Of a stretch of 64,000 nucleotides of DNA, positions 25,031 through 33,739 are shown piece after piece (the first letter of the stretch is position 1; each line of letters starts with the position of its first letter). The stretch is from Amoebidium appalachense (lineage: Eukaryota; Ichthyosporea), in assembly GCA_963693365.1 (NCBI GenBank), contig CAVNZM010000002.1, forward strand, positions 15,376,001 through 15,440,000. Direction: 5' to 3'. A program made the position numbers and the translations under genes. The notes under the pieces are model-generated. The model saw only the letters and a program-made list of their open reading frames with translations, ran no database searches and was not told the DNA's origin.

Positions 25031-25491
25031 AAGCAGTCACAGACTCCACCACCGACCACAGTCTACCCACGGCACTCAGACCTAAATGGGAAGGTCCGTA
25101 TCGCGTCCTGCGGCGCGTTACCGACGCCCCCATGTCTTACGAAATTCAGCGGGTTGGGTCAACGGACACCGTTCGAGCACACGCACGTCACTTGAAGCCG
25201 TATTTTCCCCGTGACGACGTTGATATGACGCCAGCCGACTCTGGTCCGCAAGATTCACCCACCCCCACCTTCGAAGTGGCAAAAATTATTGCCCACAAGT
25301 ACGACTCGGCAACTGCCCAAGCCCTTTACAAAGTTCGTTGGAAAGGGTACACGGCTAAGAACGACACCTGGGAACCTCACTCCGGCCTGCAAGACACAGC
25401 CGCAGGAGCACTCACAGACTACCTACTAGTAGGTACTTTGGTGGCCGGCCCTGCCAGCCAGCCCGCACGAAAGAAGCGCCGACGTCGCTAA
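24877..25491 (+). CDS. Integrase C terminus with GPY/F motif and chromodomain
   Basis: 204 codons overlapping the end of pol in the -1 frame. It contains the integrase C-terminal motif WEGPYRVLRR near residue 73. A chromodomain follows at about 134-174, with aromatic and acidic signatures VAKIIAHKY, YKVRWKGY and DTWEPHSGL. It ends in a basic tail KKRRRR. In chromoviruses this domain directs integration to modified chromatin. ATG 24877 is probably not a natural start, because the sequence normally continues from integrase. The frame break lies just after the C-rich stretch 24845-24858. Confidence 0.85.
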   Translation: METEEYRRELLQRVQYARQTVTRIMSEAARRSKITANKNAREPTELEGLVLKAVTDSTTDHSLPTALRPKWEGPYRVLRRVTDAPMSYEIQRVGSTDTVRAHARHLKPYFPRDDVDMTPADSGPQDSPTPTFEVAKIIAHKYDSATAQALYKVRWKGYTAKNDTWEPHSGLQDTAAGALTDYLLVGTLVAGPASQPARKKRRRR

Positions 25492-25542
25492 CTTCCCTCA
25501 GCCTGGTGGTTTACCGTCTCCAGACCATACCACCAGGCTCCC

Positions 25543-25556
25543 GAGAAGGGGGGGAG
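25543..25556 (+). other. Polypurine tract
   Basis: GAGAAGGGGGGGAG lies directly before the 3' LTR, the expected plus-strand DNA primer. Confidence 0.85.
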
Positions 25557-26166
25557 TGTAAACATCTGTACACGCCGTACATGTTTACTATTACGAATAT
25601 ACTGTACATATCATAGTGATCACGTAGATATTGTGTACATATGATCAGATCAATATCACACGCGACAGCCGCGGGCTGCGGCTCACGACTGAGCCGCGGC
25701 GCCGGCAATATGCAGTGGCCGTGCAGTCAGTATGAACCAATAGAATTCGAGAACCGCTAGGATAGGAATGCAAGTCTCATCCACTACGGAGGCGACATCT
25801 ATAGCTAAACGAACGGAACCAATAAGGAAATCAGACCCAGTTGCATAAACCTAAACGGGCTTAAGTATTGACCAATCATTTGCCACAAAGTTATCCTTTT
25901 AGTTAGCTTCATGTTATTGGTGCACTGTGTGCACATAAAGACGACCGCACTCTTCTGACTGGTCAGAAGTCACGAAGGCATCAATGCCACCCATCCAGAT
26001 GATCCGGAACCTGGGGGCTATATAAACAAGCCGTCCCAGTACGGGGGATCACTCTGAACGAGCACATTAAATAGTAACCTGGCCGCGTGTGCCTTACTAC
26101 CCGTTCTCTGTCTTTATTCTGATTCAGTTGTTCTCTGCCTTATCCCAACTAGTTCAACTGTTTACA
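25557..26166 (+). repeat. 3' LTR of the Ty3/gypsy element
   Basis: 610 bp with no difference from the 5' LTR that I could see on reading. It is followed by the target duplication GTCTC. Confidence 0.97.
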
Positions 26167-26255
26167 GTCTCCCAAAACTCTTTCGTGCTTGCGGGAGTGC
26201 GCTCGCCGAGGCATCAGAGATTTCCTGGATTTTCGGGATTAAAAATTTTTTATCC

Positions 26256-26500
26256 ATGGAAGGTTTTGTTACAAAGTTTGAACGTATGCATCTACGTATA
26301 GCACAAACTTCAATTACACAACGGCAATACATTCGTGTGGTTGAACATTGGTGCCAGCGCAACGATATGAAGGTTAATGTCAAAAAGTGTGCCCAAAAAT
26401 TTATCAAAATCGATACCGGCATGGGACGACGTTTGTATTTTTGGCAGTCCCCTCCCTCGCCCAATCGAATACAAGTATTTGGGGGTTCCGGTGGACGAAT
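26256..26500 (+). pseudogene. LINE reverse transcriptase fragment, left part
   Basis: Translation gives the region after the catalytic core of a non-LTR reverse transcriptase: WCQRNDMKVNVKKC and, after a frame change, EYKYLGVPVDEY, which matches the usual KYLGV motif. It breaks off where the tyrosine-recombinase element is inserted and resumes at 29579. No catalytic FADD or 5' portion was found, so it is a truncated, frameshifted relic. Confidence 0.75.
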
Positions 26501-26663
26501 ACTTAGCTTGATTCATCAAGCACTATTTAGAGTGTATTCTAGGGCAATCATTGGTTGAAATCGTGTTTCTAACAATGATAGCCCATTGGGTGAGCTCCGT
26601 TGGTATATAAGGAGCGAACTCCTACTAGTCGTTAGCTCATTTCCCAACGTCGCACCCACTTCA
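26501..26663 (+). repeat. Repeat A1 (left end of the YR element)
   Basis: Carries the palindrome GCTTGATTCATCAAGC near its outer end, a candidate recombinase site. It also has a 12-bp inverted repeat with one mismatch (GGGCAATCATTG/CAATGATAGCCC) and TATATAA at 26604-26610, probably the promoter. Confidence 0.9.
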
Positions 26664-26773
26664 TGCGACGTTTTTGGCGAGAGCTCGGTTTAGGTTGCAG
26701 TCCCCTTCGCACACTTAGATCTAAGTAAGCTACGGTAGGTGGCAGAACTTGTCACCCTAATCCCTCGCCTAGC

Positions 26774-27517
26774 ATGGAGAACGCTGCCTTCAACCTGTAT
26801 AGCGCCGAGGTTCGCAGGCTCTTTCCGGCTGATAACCACAACAAGGAGGAGTCGGACGAGCAGCGGTGTGAGCGCCTTCGGCAAACTTGGAACCCGCAGC
26901 AAAACGTGCTAGGACTCACCCGCGGCGCGTTCGTGGAGTCGCACGCATCTCTACAAGCCGTCGAGCATTTTGTGGTTGACGGGCATTTCCCATTTGGCCC
27001 ACGGCCCTTGTCGTCAGACGGATTGTTCCCTGGGGGAGACCTCCCCAAGCCCATCAAGGAGGAGACTGAACAGTGGATAGGGCTGGTCAACGCAGGTGTG
27101 CAGGCGCTCAATTTGGTTGCTGCACTACCCAAGCTAGCCAACGAGTCGGCGGACGCCTTTGCGGCCCGTCAGCTTACCCTGCTCCGCGAGCTCGTCGTCA
27201 ACCTCATCAGTTACGGCGGCGACAGACTCCAGCTGTTGTACATTTGGCGCGCGGAGGGTCACGCAGTTGCAGAGGTCGCCCGCGCCCAAATTGAGAAGAC
27301 GTACAACCCCAAGTACGGCGCCAAGTGGTCCAAGGCTGTTGCGCACGCCAAACAGAAGGAGCGCGAATCCGAGCTGGTTCGCGCATCGGCCAACAAGCAA
27401 GCTAGCGAGGGCGGGCCCGCGGGCCCCTACACGCACGAGGGCGGCCGCGGAGGCTACCCCAACCCCAACAGGACGGCACCAAGTGGCAGTCACTCTACCG
27501 GCGCTCCGCGCCAGTAG
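26774..27517 (+). CDS. Gag-like ORF1 of the YR element
   Basis: 247 residues from ATG 26774. The central part is helical and mostly non-repetitive (LVNAGVQALNLVAALPKLAN, ELVVNLISYGGDRLQLLYIW). The C-terminal 50 residues are Gly/Ser/Arg/Pro-rich and end TGAPRQ. There is no zinc knuckle. Position upstream of the YR gene and general character resemble ORF1 of DIRS/Ngaro-type elements, where it is thought to act as Gag. This is inferred from layout, not from a diagnostic motif. Confidence 0.65.
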   Translation: MENAAFNLYSAEVRRLFPADNHNKEESDEQRCERLRQTWNPQQNVLGLTRGAFVESHASLQAVEHFVVDGHFPFGPRPLSSDGLFPGGDLPKPIKEETEQWIGLVNAGVQALNLVAALPKLANESADAFAARQLTLLRELVVNLISYGGDRLQLLYIWRAEGHAVAEVARAQIEKTYNPKYGAKWSKAVAHAKQKERESELVRASANKQASEGGPAGPYTHEGGRGGYPNPNRTAPSGSHSTGAPRQ

Positions 27518-27674
27518 AGGTCCCTTCGCCTTCCTTCTCCCAGCGGCGTACGCTGGGCACTGTACCATAGCGCAGCAATATTCCCCAAAAATTTGGTTTA
27601 CTTTGAGTTACACTGCTCTACCGTATTGAGTTTCCACGTTCTTCCATTCGTTGTTTATTAGGTCGCTGCGGAAA

Positions 27675-28904
27675 ATGCCCGTCTGGGCCTTGAACTTCGC
27701 CACCGCGGCGGAGGACACTGTCCCGGTAGTTTCTGCACCTGCCCCTTCCCCAGCACCTGCGGAGCCGCCAAGGTCGACTTCTCCGCCCCCCGGTGCCCCT
27801 GAAGGGGTGATTATTTTGCCCGGTCAAGAAGGTGGTGTGGGGGGCCCAGCTGCGGGGCCCCCTCCCACTGTGGATGTACAACCCGTGGCGACGGGGCGTG
27901 TTTATATTTCTCCCATCGGCGACTTTGGTGCGTGGCGTGCGGCTGTGGTCCAATCTATGTCCCCAACCCTCCGGGCAAATGTGGATGTTTTGATCAGCAA
28001 CACCCTTGCCGCCACCACCTGGGAGCGCTACCAGATGGAAATTCGGTTTTACCTTCAGTTTTGTCAAGAGTCCGCCTTCGCCCCTTGGCCCCTCACCGGC
28101 ACGGTTGCCACTGCGTATGTGGCCAAGTTGATGGAGCGAAATTACGCGCCGGGCACGGTGGTCGGCAAGCTCTCTGCCCTGCGCAAGGTACACGAACTTT
28201 GGGGGCTCCCATACCTTCCCCCATCGGTCATGTCCGCCCTCACCCAGGGGTACACCCGCACCCATATGCAGCGTAACCCCGACAAGCTGGCCGACCCGCA
28301 GCGGTTCGATGCCGAATGGGTGTCCCTCATCCTCACCCACCAGCCGCAGACCACCGCTGACACACAGCGGCGCCTGGGAGTGCTCCTGTTGGCCTACCTC
28401 TGGGGCCTGCGGTGGACCACGGTCACCGAACTGCTCGCAGAAGACGTGGTTTTTGAAGGCCCGCACCCACAAGGCCACCGCATCACTCTACGGCTGCGGA
28501 AAATCAAGCAAGCTGCGGGCAAGTTGCGTGACCCCGTCGTGCGCACGCGAGTGGTGCCCACCATCTGTGTCCCGGCCCTACAGGCAGCAGTGGCTGCCAC
28601 CCCCCGTCCCCCCGGCGCCCCCCACTGCATCCTCCCCACCGGTAACGTCAACCACCAGACCGAGTGGATGCAGCGCAAGTTGTGCGCTATCGGCGTGAAG
28701 CCCCTGTTAGCCAACGCCGTCACCTTCCACTGCCTCCGTCATGGCATGGTCGGCGCGGCCAAGGCTGCGGGGGTCTCTGACCAGCAAATTGATTGGGTCG
28801 GCGCCTGGCTTGGCGCGAAGCCGGCCACCTACGGCACCGGCCACCAACATACAGCCGACGACGTGCTGTATTTTGAAGCCCTGCGGGGCCTTGTTTGCAG
28901 TTGA
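27675..28904 (+). CDS. Tyrosine recombinase of the YR element
   Basis: 409 residues from ATG 27675. An upstream in-frame TTG at 27651 is unlikely to be the start. After a Pro-rich N terminus, the SAM-like core-binding domain (about 110-200, TWERYQMEIRFYLQFCQ) precedes the catalytic domain. The active-site set is visible: R246 in YLWGLRWTTVTEL, H352-C-L-R355 in HCLRHG and nucleophile Y386 in ATYGTG. All catalytic positions look intact. It would cut and rejoin DNA to integrate a circular intermediate. It follows ORF1 by 157 bp on the same strand. Confidence 0.9.
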   Translation: MPVWALNFATAAEDTVPVVSAPAPSPAPAEPPRSTSPPPGAPEGVIILPGQEGGVGGPAAGPPPTVDVQPVATGRVYISPIGDFGAWRAAVVQSMSPTLRANVDVLISNTLAATTWERYQMEIRFYLQFCQESAFAPWPLTGTVATAYVAKLMERNYAPGTVVGKLSALRKVHELWGLPYLPPSVMSALTQGYTRTHMQRNPDKLADPQRFDAEWVSLILTHQPQTTADTQRRLGVLLLAYLWGLRWTTVTELLAEDVVFEGPHPQGHRITLRLRKIKQAAGKLRDPVVRTRVVPTICVPALQAAVAATPRPPGAPHCILPTGNVNHQTEWMQRKLCAIGVKPLLANAVTFHCLRHGMVGAAKAAGVSDQQIDWVGAWLGAKPATYGTGHQHTADDVLYFEALRGLVCS

Positions 28905-28979
28905 TTGTGTAAAGGATCTCTAATAAGCTTGTAACGGCGCAATACTTGTCTGATCATGAAGGCAGCAGTGGACGCAGGT

Positions 28980-28998
28980 AGCAACCATACATCTAAAT
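28980..28998 (+). repeat. Repeat B1 of the YR element
   Basis: The 19-bp AGCAACCATACATCTAAAT is identical to 29560-29578. It abuts A2. Confidence 0.85.
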
Positions 28999-29162
28999 AC
29001 TTAGCTTGATTCATCAAGCACTATTTAGAGTAGTATTCTAGGGCAATCATTGGTTGAAATCGTGTTTCTAACAATGATAGCCCATTGGGTGAGCTCCGTT
29101 GGTATATAAGGAGCGAACTCCTACTAGTCGTTAGCTCATTTCCCAACGTCGCACCCACTTCA
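28999..29162 (+). repeat. Repeat A2 of the YR element
   Basis: Nearly identical to A1, with a 1-nt indel (GAGTGTATT versus GAGTAGTATT), including the palindrome and the TATATAA motif at 29103-29109. Confidence 0.9.
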
Positions 29163-29559
29163 CCCACCCACCCGCCCGAGCTCTAGGGTTGCATCCCAAC
29201 ATTGCATTGCATACACAGCTTCCGAGCTTTATGCGCACGTCCCCACAACACAACACACACACATGCACACACACACACACATGCACACACATGCACACAC
29301 AACACACGTACACATGTTCACCCACACCCACCCACACACACACACACACAAAACACACATAATATACACGCACGTACACGCACACACGCATGCCCCCCTG
29401 CGCACGGGTGGTGGGGGAGGTAGTGAGGTTTTGGTAAGGATATGAGGACGAGGTTGTGGTAAGCCTGTAAAGTGATGTGTGTAGCTATATGTAAGTGTTG
29501 TCGACGATCTCTGATCCCTGTGGGATCACAGCCTGAACCGAGCTCATAAAGCAATCGGA
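29163..29559. other. Right non-coding part of the YR element
   Basis: Contains a CA-rich stretch (29249-29350) and a perfect hairpin TGATCCC/GGGATCA at 29512-29528. No coding potential was recognised. Confidence 0.6.
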
Positions 29560-29578
29560 AGCAACCATACATCTAAAT
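29560..29578 (+). repeat. Repeat B2, right end of the YR element
   Basis: Identical to B1. Sequence beyond 29578 resumes the interrupted LINE. Confidence 0.85.
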
Positions 29579-30255
29579 GGGGCATATGTTTCAAACGGAT
29601 GGTCGACCGTCGGCAGTGGAGAGTGCAGGCAGGTGTCTTCGGTTATTTAGGGATGTGTATCTTGCTACTCTTTCTCATACTGTCCACCTATACAATCGTC
29701 TTAGTATATTTCGCACATATATTCGCCCTTTGTCTGAATACGGGTTCTATGGCAACCCCTGATACTGTTACTAATGTCCTCAAATCAATAGATGATTTCC
29801 ACTACACAACTTGTTGTACGTTTCTCACTGGTCTTTCCACACCTATCCCTAGACGCCTTTTTGATTCTCTCTACGCACTCACACCACCATCACAACGCGT
29901 ACACGAATTAGCCCTTAAATTTCATGAGCACATCACCCGCCTGTCCGCTTGTGCCCCGGACCACCCGCTCTTCCGGCTACACGCATCCCCGCCGGACTCG
30001 CCCCTCTACCTCTTCCCTTCCCCATCGTCTCTGCCCATTGCCGAGCGTTATGTGGAATGGCTGGCGACCCCACCGGAGGTACGGCTAGATCATAGTGTGA
30101 ATATGAATAGTTTCAAGTCTATGGCTGATAGATATCTTTTTACTCTACGTGTTGAGTCCCTTCCGGTGTTAGGACCGCAAAAACACCAACTACTAGTAGC
30201 TGTCGTGTTACGCCCTTGCGTGTATACGAACTACTCTAACTATCTGCACGCTTAA
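29579..30255 (+). pseudogene. LINE reverse transcriptase C-terminal fragment, right part
   Basis: Continuation of the relic at 26256-26500. LYNRLSIFRTYIRPLSEYGF matches the conserved LINE block with R-P-x-x-E-Y-G that follows KYLGV. After a frame change a long open segment (to 30255) has the composition of a LINE C terminus. At least two frame changes are needed, so it is not functional. Confidence 0.75.
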
Positions 30256-31860
30256 AGGGGCTTGAAACTGTGTGTACGTATAAACTTTTCTTTGAGTTGG
30301 GTGGGAAGCGAGTTCAACGTGTTCTTAGAAGAACTTCGAAAAGCCCGCGACCCGCGAGACACTTCACAGACACGTGGCCCACTGGCCAGACAAATACCAC
30401 AGTGACATTCAGCCAATCACAACACTCCCTCCCCCACAGGCTACACGCACTCCACACCATTGGCTACCGCCACCTCAGACACCCCTACAGCACTACAACA
30501 CGTACACACCTTTACTCACAATACATATAAGCATACACACACGCGAGCAGGCAACATGGGTCTCGCCAAGCACACAGCAAGAAGCAATACAACATTTAAC
30601 ATGGAGAGTACGCAGAGGCATGGAGCATGCACGCGCGCATCAAACAATCAGCCGCCGCTGCATCCGATTCTCCCCATACCACTGAATAATCTCCTCATAC
30701 TACACTTAGACCCCGGAATCACTATGCAAGAAAACCCCCAAAATTCACTCACCAAAACACGAAATATAGAAGCAAACTAATACGAATCAGCTCAGCACAT
30801 GACAGTAGCTACTAATGGCTTGCTTTGACCTTGCGTATAGGACTCAATGATTTCGAGAGTGCTTTCATACGCTCAGTGGTTATCCAAACGTCCAATTGCT
30901 GCACATGGATCTGCTCTGAGGCAGGCTGATACTCGGATGAGCAGGCAAGATCAACTCGTAAAGAGCAAGATGATGCCGAGGGCTATGAGTGATGTGCAGT
31001 TCACATTCAATGTGCACATTGTTTAAAAACAGCAAATAAAAGCAGGAATAGAGTGTTAAACTTTTTCATCAACGAGTATTACAGTGTAGTACACGGCACA
31101 ACTTTGCCCTTCCGCTTACTCTTTTCTCAACCGTGTGTGTGTGTGCAATGAGGTGACAATGTGGTATACGATTAGCTGTGTTTCAGCTATTTGCATTGAA
31201 TAGAAGAGGGTGTACACCCTATACTCCATAAAAACCACATGTACATCATAAGATAAACAAATATCAGCACAAACCCAAATTTACGTGTCCGCATTTAGAT
31301 TCCTTTCCCTGCGACTTACGATTATTTTTGCCACAATGCATTTAAAAATTTAATTATTTCCTCTTATTAATAAAATACCATGCAACTTCACCCCCGCCGT
31401 GTACTGTACATATTTGGCTATAGCTACCGTACATACATGGTTCGAAAATTATTTCGTGCATGACATGGTGACACAGACGGCTTACTTAGTAAAATGTGCC
31501 AATCACAAACGGTGTTTGGCTCGAGCGCGCGGCGCGGCGCAATAAAAAAAAAATATCTAGCTGGCGCATCTGACGCTTTGATACATTCAGTTATTAGTTA
31601 TTAATATTATTTAGGTACGTGGCAGATATCGGGTCAGCACTGGCAGGCAATAAGTTAATAATAGTAGGCAATAAACACGCGTTGAAATAAAAAATGGTCC
31701 CAACTTGAACTCCCAAGGGCACAGCCGCACGACAGGCTCACAGCTCATGATCGGTGGAATTCTACGAGCTTCGGCCAATCACGCCTGACCTTCGCTGTCC
31801 TCCGAGACTCCCATGGCGGATACGGTTAGAGAGTCTCGTTCATACATAGTCTAAGATTCG
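30256..31860. other. Intergenic DNA, nothing recognised
   Basis: Part of 30256-30780 may still be LINE tail. The remainder is AT-rich with CCAATCA motifs at 30413, 31499 and 31774. No coding region, RNA gene or array repeat is seen. Confidence 0.5.
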
Positions 31861-31896
31861 TTTATTCGTAATGTGGTGTGGTGTAAAAACGCAAAG

Positions 31897-32145
31897 ATGA
31901 TGATTGGCGGTGTAATCGGTTTCTGGTGTCTCCTGCTCGTTTGTGTAATATGTGTGGGGGGCGGTTTACTCGCGGCTGCATATCTATCAATAAAACTGAT
32001 CTCGGCGGAGCCTCGATCTGTGGCCCAATCTCCATACGAGGCAGTGGGGAAGCGTAGCGCGCGCGCGCGCGTGTGTGTGTGTGCGTGTGTGGGGGAGGTG
32101 AAGGAGAGGCGGGTTGGGGGAGGAGGTAGAAGAGGTATCGGGTAG
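31897..32145 (+). CDS. Possible small membrane protein exon, unknown
   Basis: Two adjacent ATGs are followed by a strongly hydrophobic stretch (IGFWCLLLVCVICVGGGLLA, about 20 residues) and then SPYEAVGKR. Beyond about 32056 the frame is translated GT microsatellite and cannot be real. Bases 31950-31993 recur almost exactly at 38113-38156, so part of the ORF may be repeat-derived. No family recognised. Confidence 0.25.
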   Translation: MMIGGVIGFWCLLLVCVICVGGGLLAAAYLSIKLISAEPRSVAQSPYEAVGKRSARARVCVCACVGEVKERRVGGGGRRGIG

Positions 32146-32317
32146 GGAGAGGGAAGTTGCATGTGTGTGTGCGGGCGGGGGAGCTACCATATGAGAGGAG
32201 TTAGGCACTTATGCAGTGCGGGTGTGTTGATTTGTGTGTGTTGGGTGTTATGGGTGTGTGTGTGTGGGTTGGGGGGGGGGGGGGGGGGGAGGGGAAGGGG
32301 AAGGGGAGAGGATGCAG

Positions 32318-32322
<5 letters not shown>

Positions 32323-32381
<59 letters not shown>

Positions 32382-32445
32382 TGTATTGTGCACACATGTG
32401 TGTGTGTGTGTGTGTGTGCGTGCGTGTGTGTCTGCAGTGTGACGG

Positions 32446-32521
<76 letters not shown>

Positions 32522-32545
32522 GTGTGTGTGTGTGTGTGTGTGTGT
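32323..32545. repeat. (GT)n arrays
   Basis: Two GT arrays (32323-32420 with interruptions, and 32453-32545) are preceded by a G-rich block at 32270-32310. Confidence 0.95.
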
Positions 32546-32859
32546 TTGTGTTTGTGTGTGTTTGCGTGCACATGATATGGTATGCGCGTGTGAGTGGTAG
32601 GGAGTGGCTGTTGATAAACACTCTCCCCACGGCAACAGAAAGACATTTTCTTTGCAGCCATTCCAGTCATTAAACAACAACCAATTACATTTCACTACCG
32701 GCATACCAGTGATAAATAACCGTAAACAACCGTACGTAGGTATGATGTAGTACTCCGGGAAGGCTGTACCTGTTGCTGTCGCGGTGTTGTTGTCGACGGT
32801 GATTTAGGGATTTATGAAATCACCATGCGTTAAAGTTGGAGTTGAAAACAATTGTGTTC

Positions 32860-33213
32860 CTATTGCGTGGAAGTACACTGGAGTGCCTTGTATTCTTTCT
32901 TCACCAGAACACAATGGAAATGAAAACGTACGTTGACTTTCTCGTTTTGGTGAATTGGTCCGTGCCCTTCAACCTTTTGTATGGCTGGTACTACATGCAG
33001 TTTCCCGTAGACTCCATGTGTGTCACTTTTGAAATATACCGACCATGTGCCGGCACCCCATCGATCTGTAGGATTGAAACAGTTGGGGAACTTAAGCGTT
33101 CCTGTTGCTAAACAGTAATGTTTCGGGTTTTTCAGTTGAATTGGAGAGAGAGAAGGTAAATACCCTCTGAAATCGGTACGTAGTGCCATCAATTCTCCAC
33201 CGTCAGCTGCCAT
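32860..33213 (-). CDS. Hypothetical protein, 117 residues
   Basis: An uninterrupted ORF in non-repetitive sequence, read leftward from ATG 33213. Composition is that of a normal soluble protein with many aromatic and beta-type residues (RWGAGTWSVYFKSDTHGVYG, VNVRFHFHCVLVKKEY). There is no signal peptide or membrane segment and I recognise no family. It lies about 540 bp downstream of, and on the same strand as, the Helitron-type coding remnant, so it may be cargo of that element or an independent small gene. Confidence 0.4.
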   Translation of the reverse strand: MAADGGELMALRTDFRGYLPSLSPIQLKNPKHYCLATGTLKFPNCFNPTDRWGAGTWSVYFKSDTHGVYGKLHVVPAIQKVEGHGPIHQNEKVNVRFHFHCVLVKKEYKALQCTSTQ

Positions 33214-33585
33214 GCTGAAACCGGATAGACTTTGAACTGAATGCGATCGCTACGTTTTGTAGTTGGTGTATATATATGCCAGAATAATAATTTATGACAG
33301 GTGCGGTTAAAGAGGGGACTGTGCGTGTTGTTTTTTTGGAGATTTGTGACTCGTTTACATATCTGAATAAAGATTTTTTATTTTCAGCTGGAATCTGAAT
33401 TGTGGGACTCATCGGCCGTTGCTGTTTTTCCCTTATGCCTTGCTCTTCCCTTGTTGTTTGATTGCTCGTGCTCTTCCCGTTGCTTGCTCTGTTTCCCTGA
33501 TCCCTTTCGTTCCCTTCCATTGCTGTTCCCTTCTCTTACCCGTGGTTTTTTCTTCCCCATTCCCGTTCTGTTTAAGCTTTTGTGG

Positions 33586-33717
<132 letters not shown>

Positions 33718-33739
33718 TGTATGTGTGCGTGCGTGCATG

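Larger units (their letters stand above)
17914..26166 (+). mobile_element. Full-length Ty3/gypsy chromovirus LTR retrotransposon
   Basis: An 8253-bp element with 610-bp LTRs, a primer-binding site, gag, protease, reverse transcriptase, RNase H, integrase, chromodomain and a polypurine tract in the order typical of Ty3/gypsy (Metaviridae). The 5-bp target duplication GTCTC is at 17909-17913 and 26167-26171. The LTRs read as identical, indicating recent insertion. Coding capacity is split into four ORFs: an in-frame TAG ends gag, protease to RT is a -1 frame step, and a second -1 step precedes the chromodomain. Whether the steps are programmed or damage is open. Confidence 0.95.
26501..29578 (+). 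mobile_element. Tyrosine-recombinase element with split direct repeats, lacking reverse transcriptase
   Basis: A 3078-bp insertion inside a LINE relic. Repeat A1 (26501-26663) recurs as A2 (28999-29162). The short B1 (28980-28998) recurs as B2 (29560-29578) at the right end. The order A1-ORFs-B1-A2-B2 is the split-direct-repeat layout of Ngaro/PAT-type YR retroelements. The internal B1-A2 junction reproduces the joint a circular form would have. It encodes a Gag-like protein and a YR but no recognisable RT or RNase H, so it may be a non-autonomous derivative or a Crypton-like type. No target duplication is visible, as expected for YR integration. Confidence 0.85.

Noticed and set aside
28570-28730. 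Reverse-strand ORFs over the YR gene and integrase
   Set aside because: They are shadows of strongly supported plus-strand coding regions.
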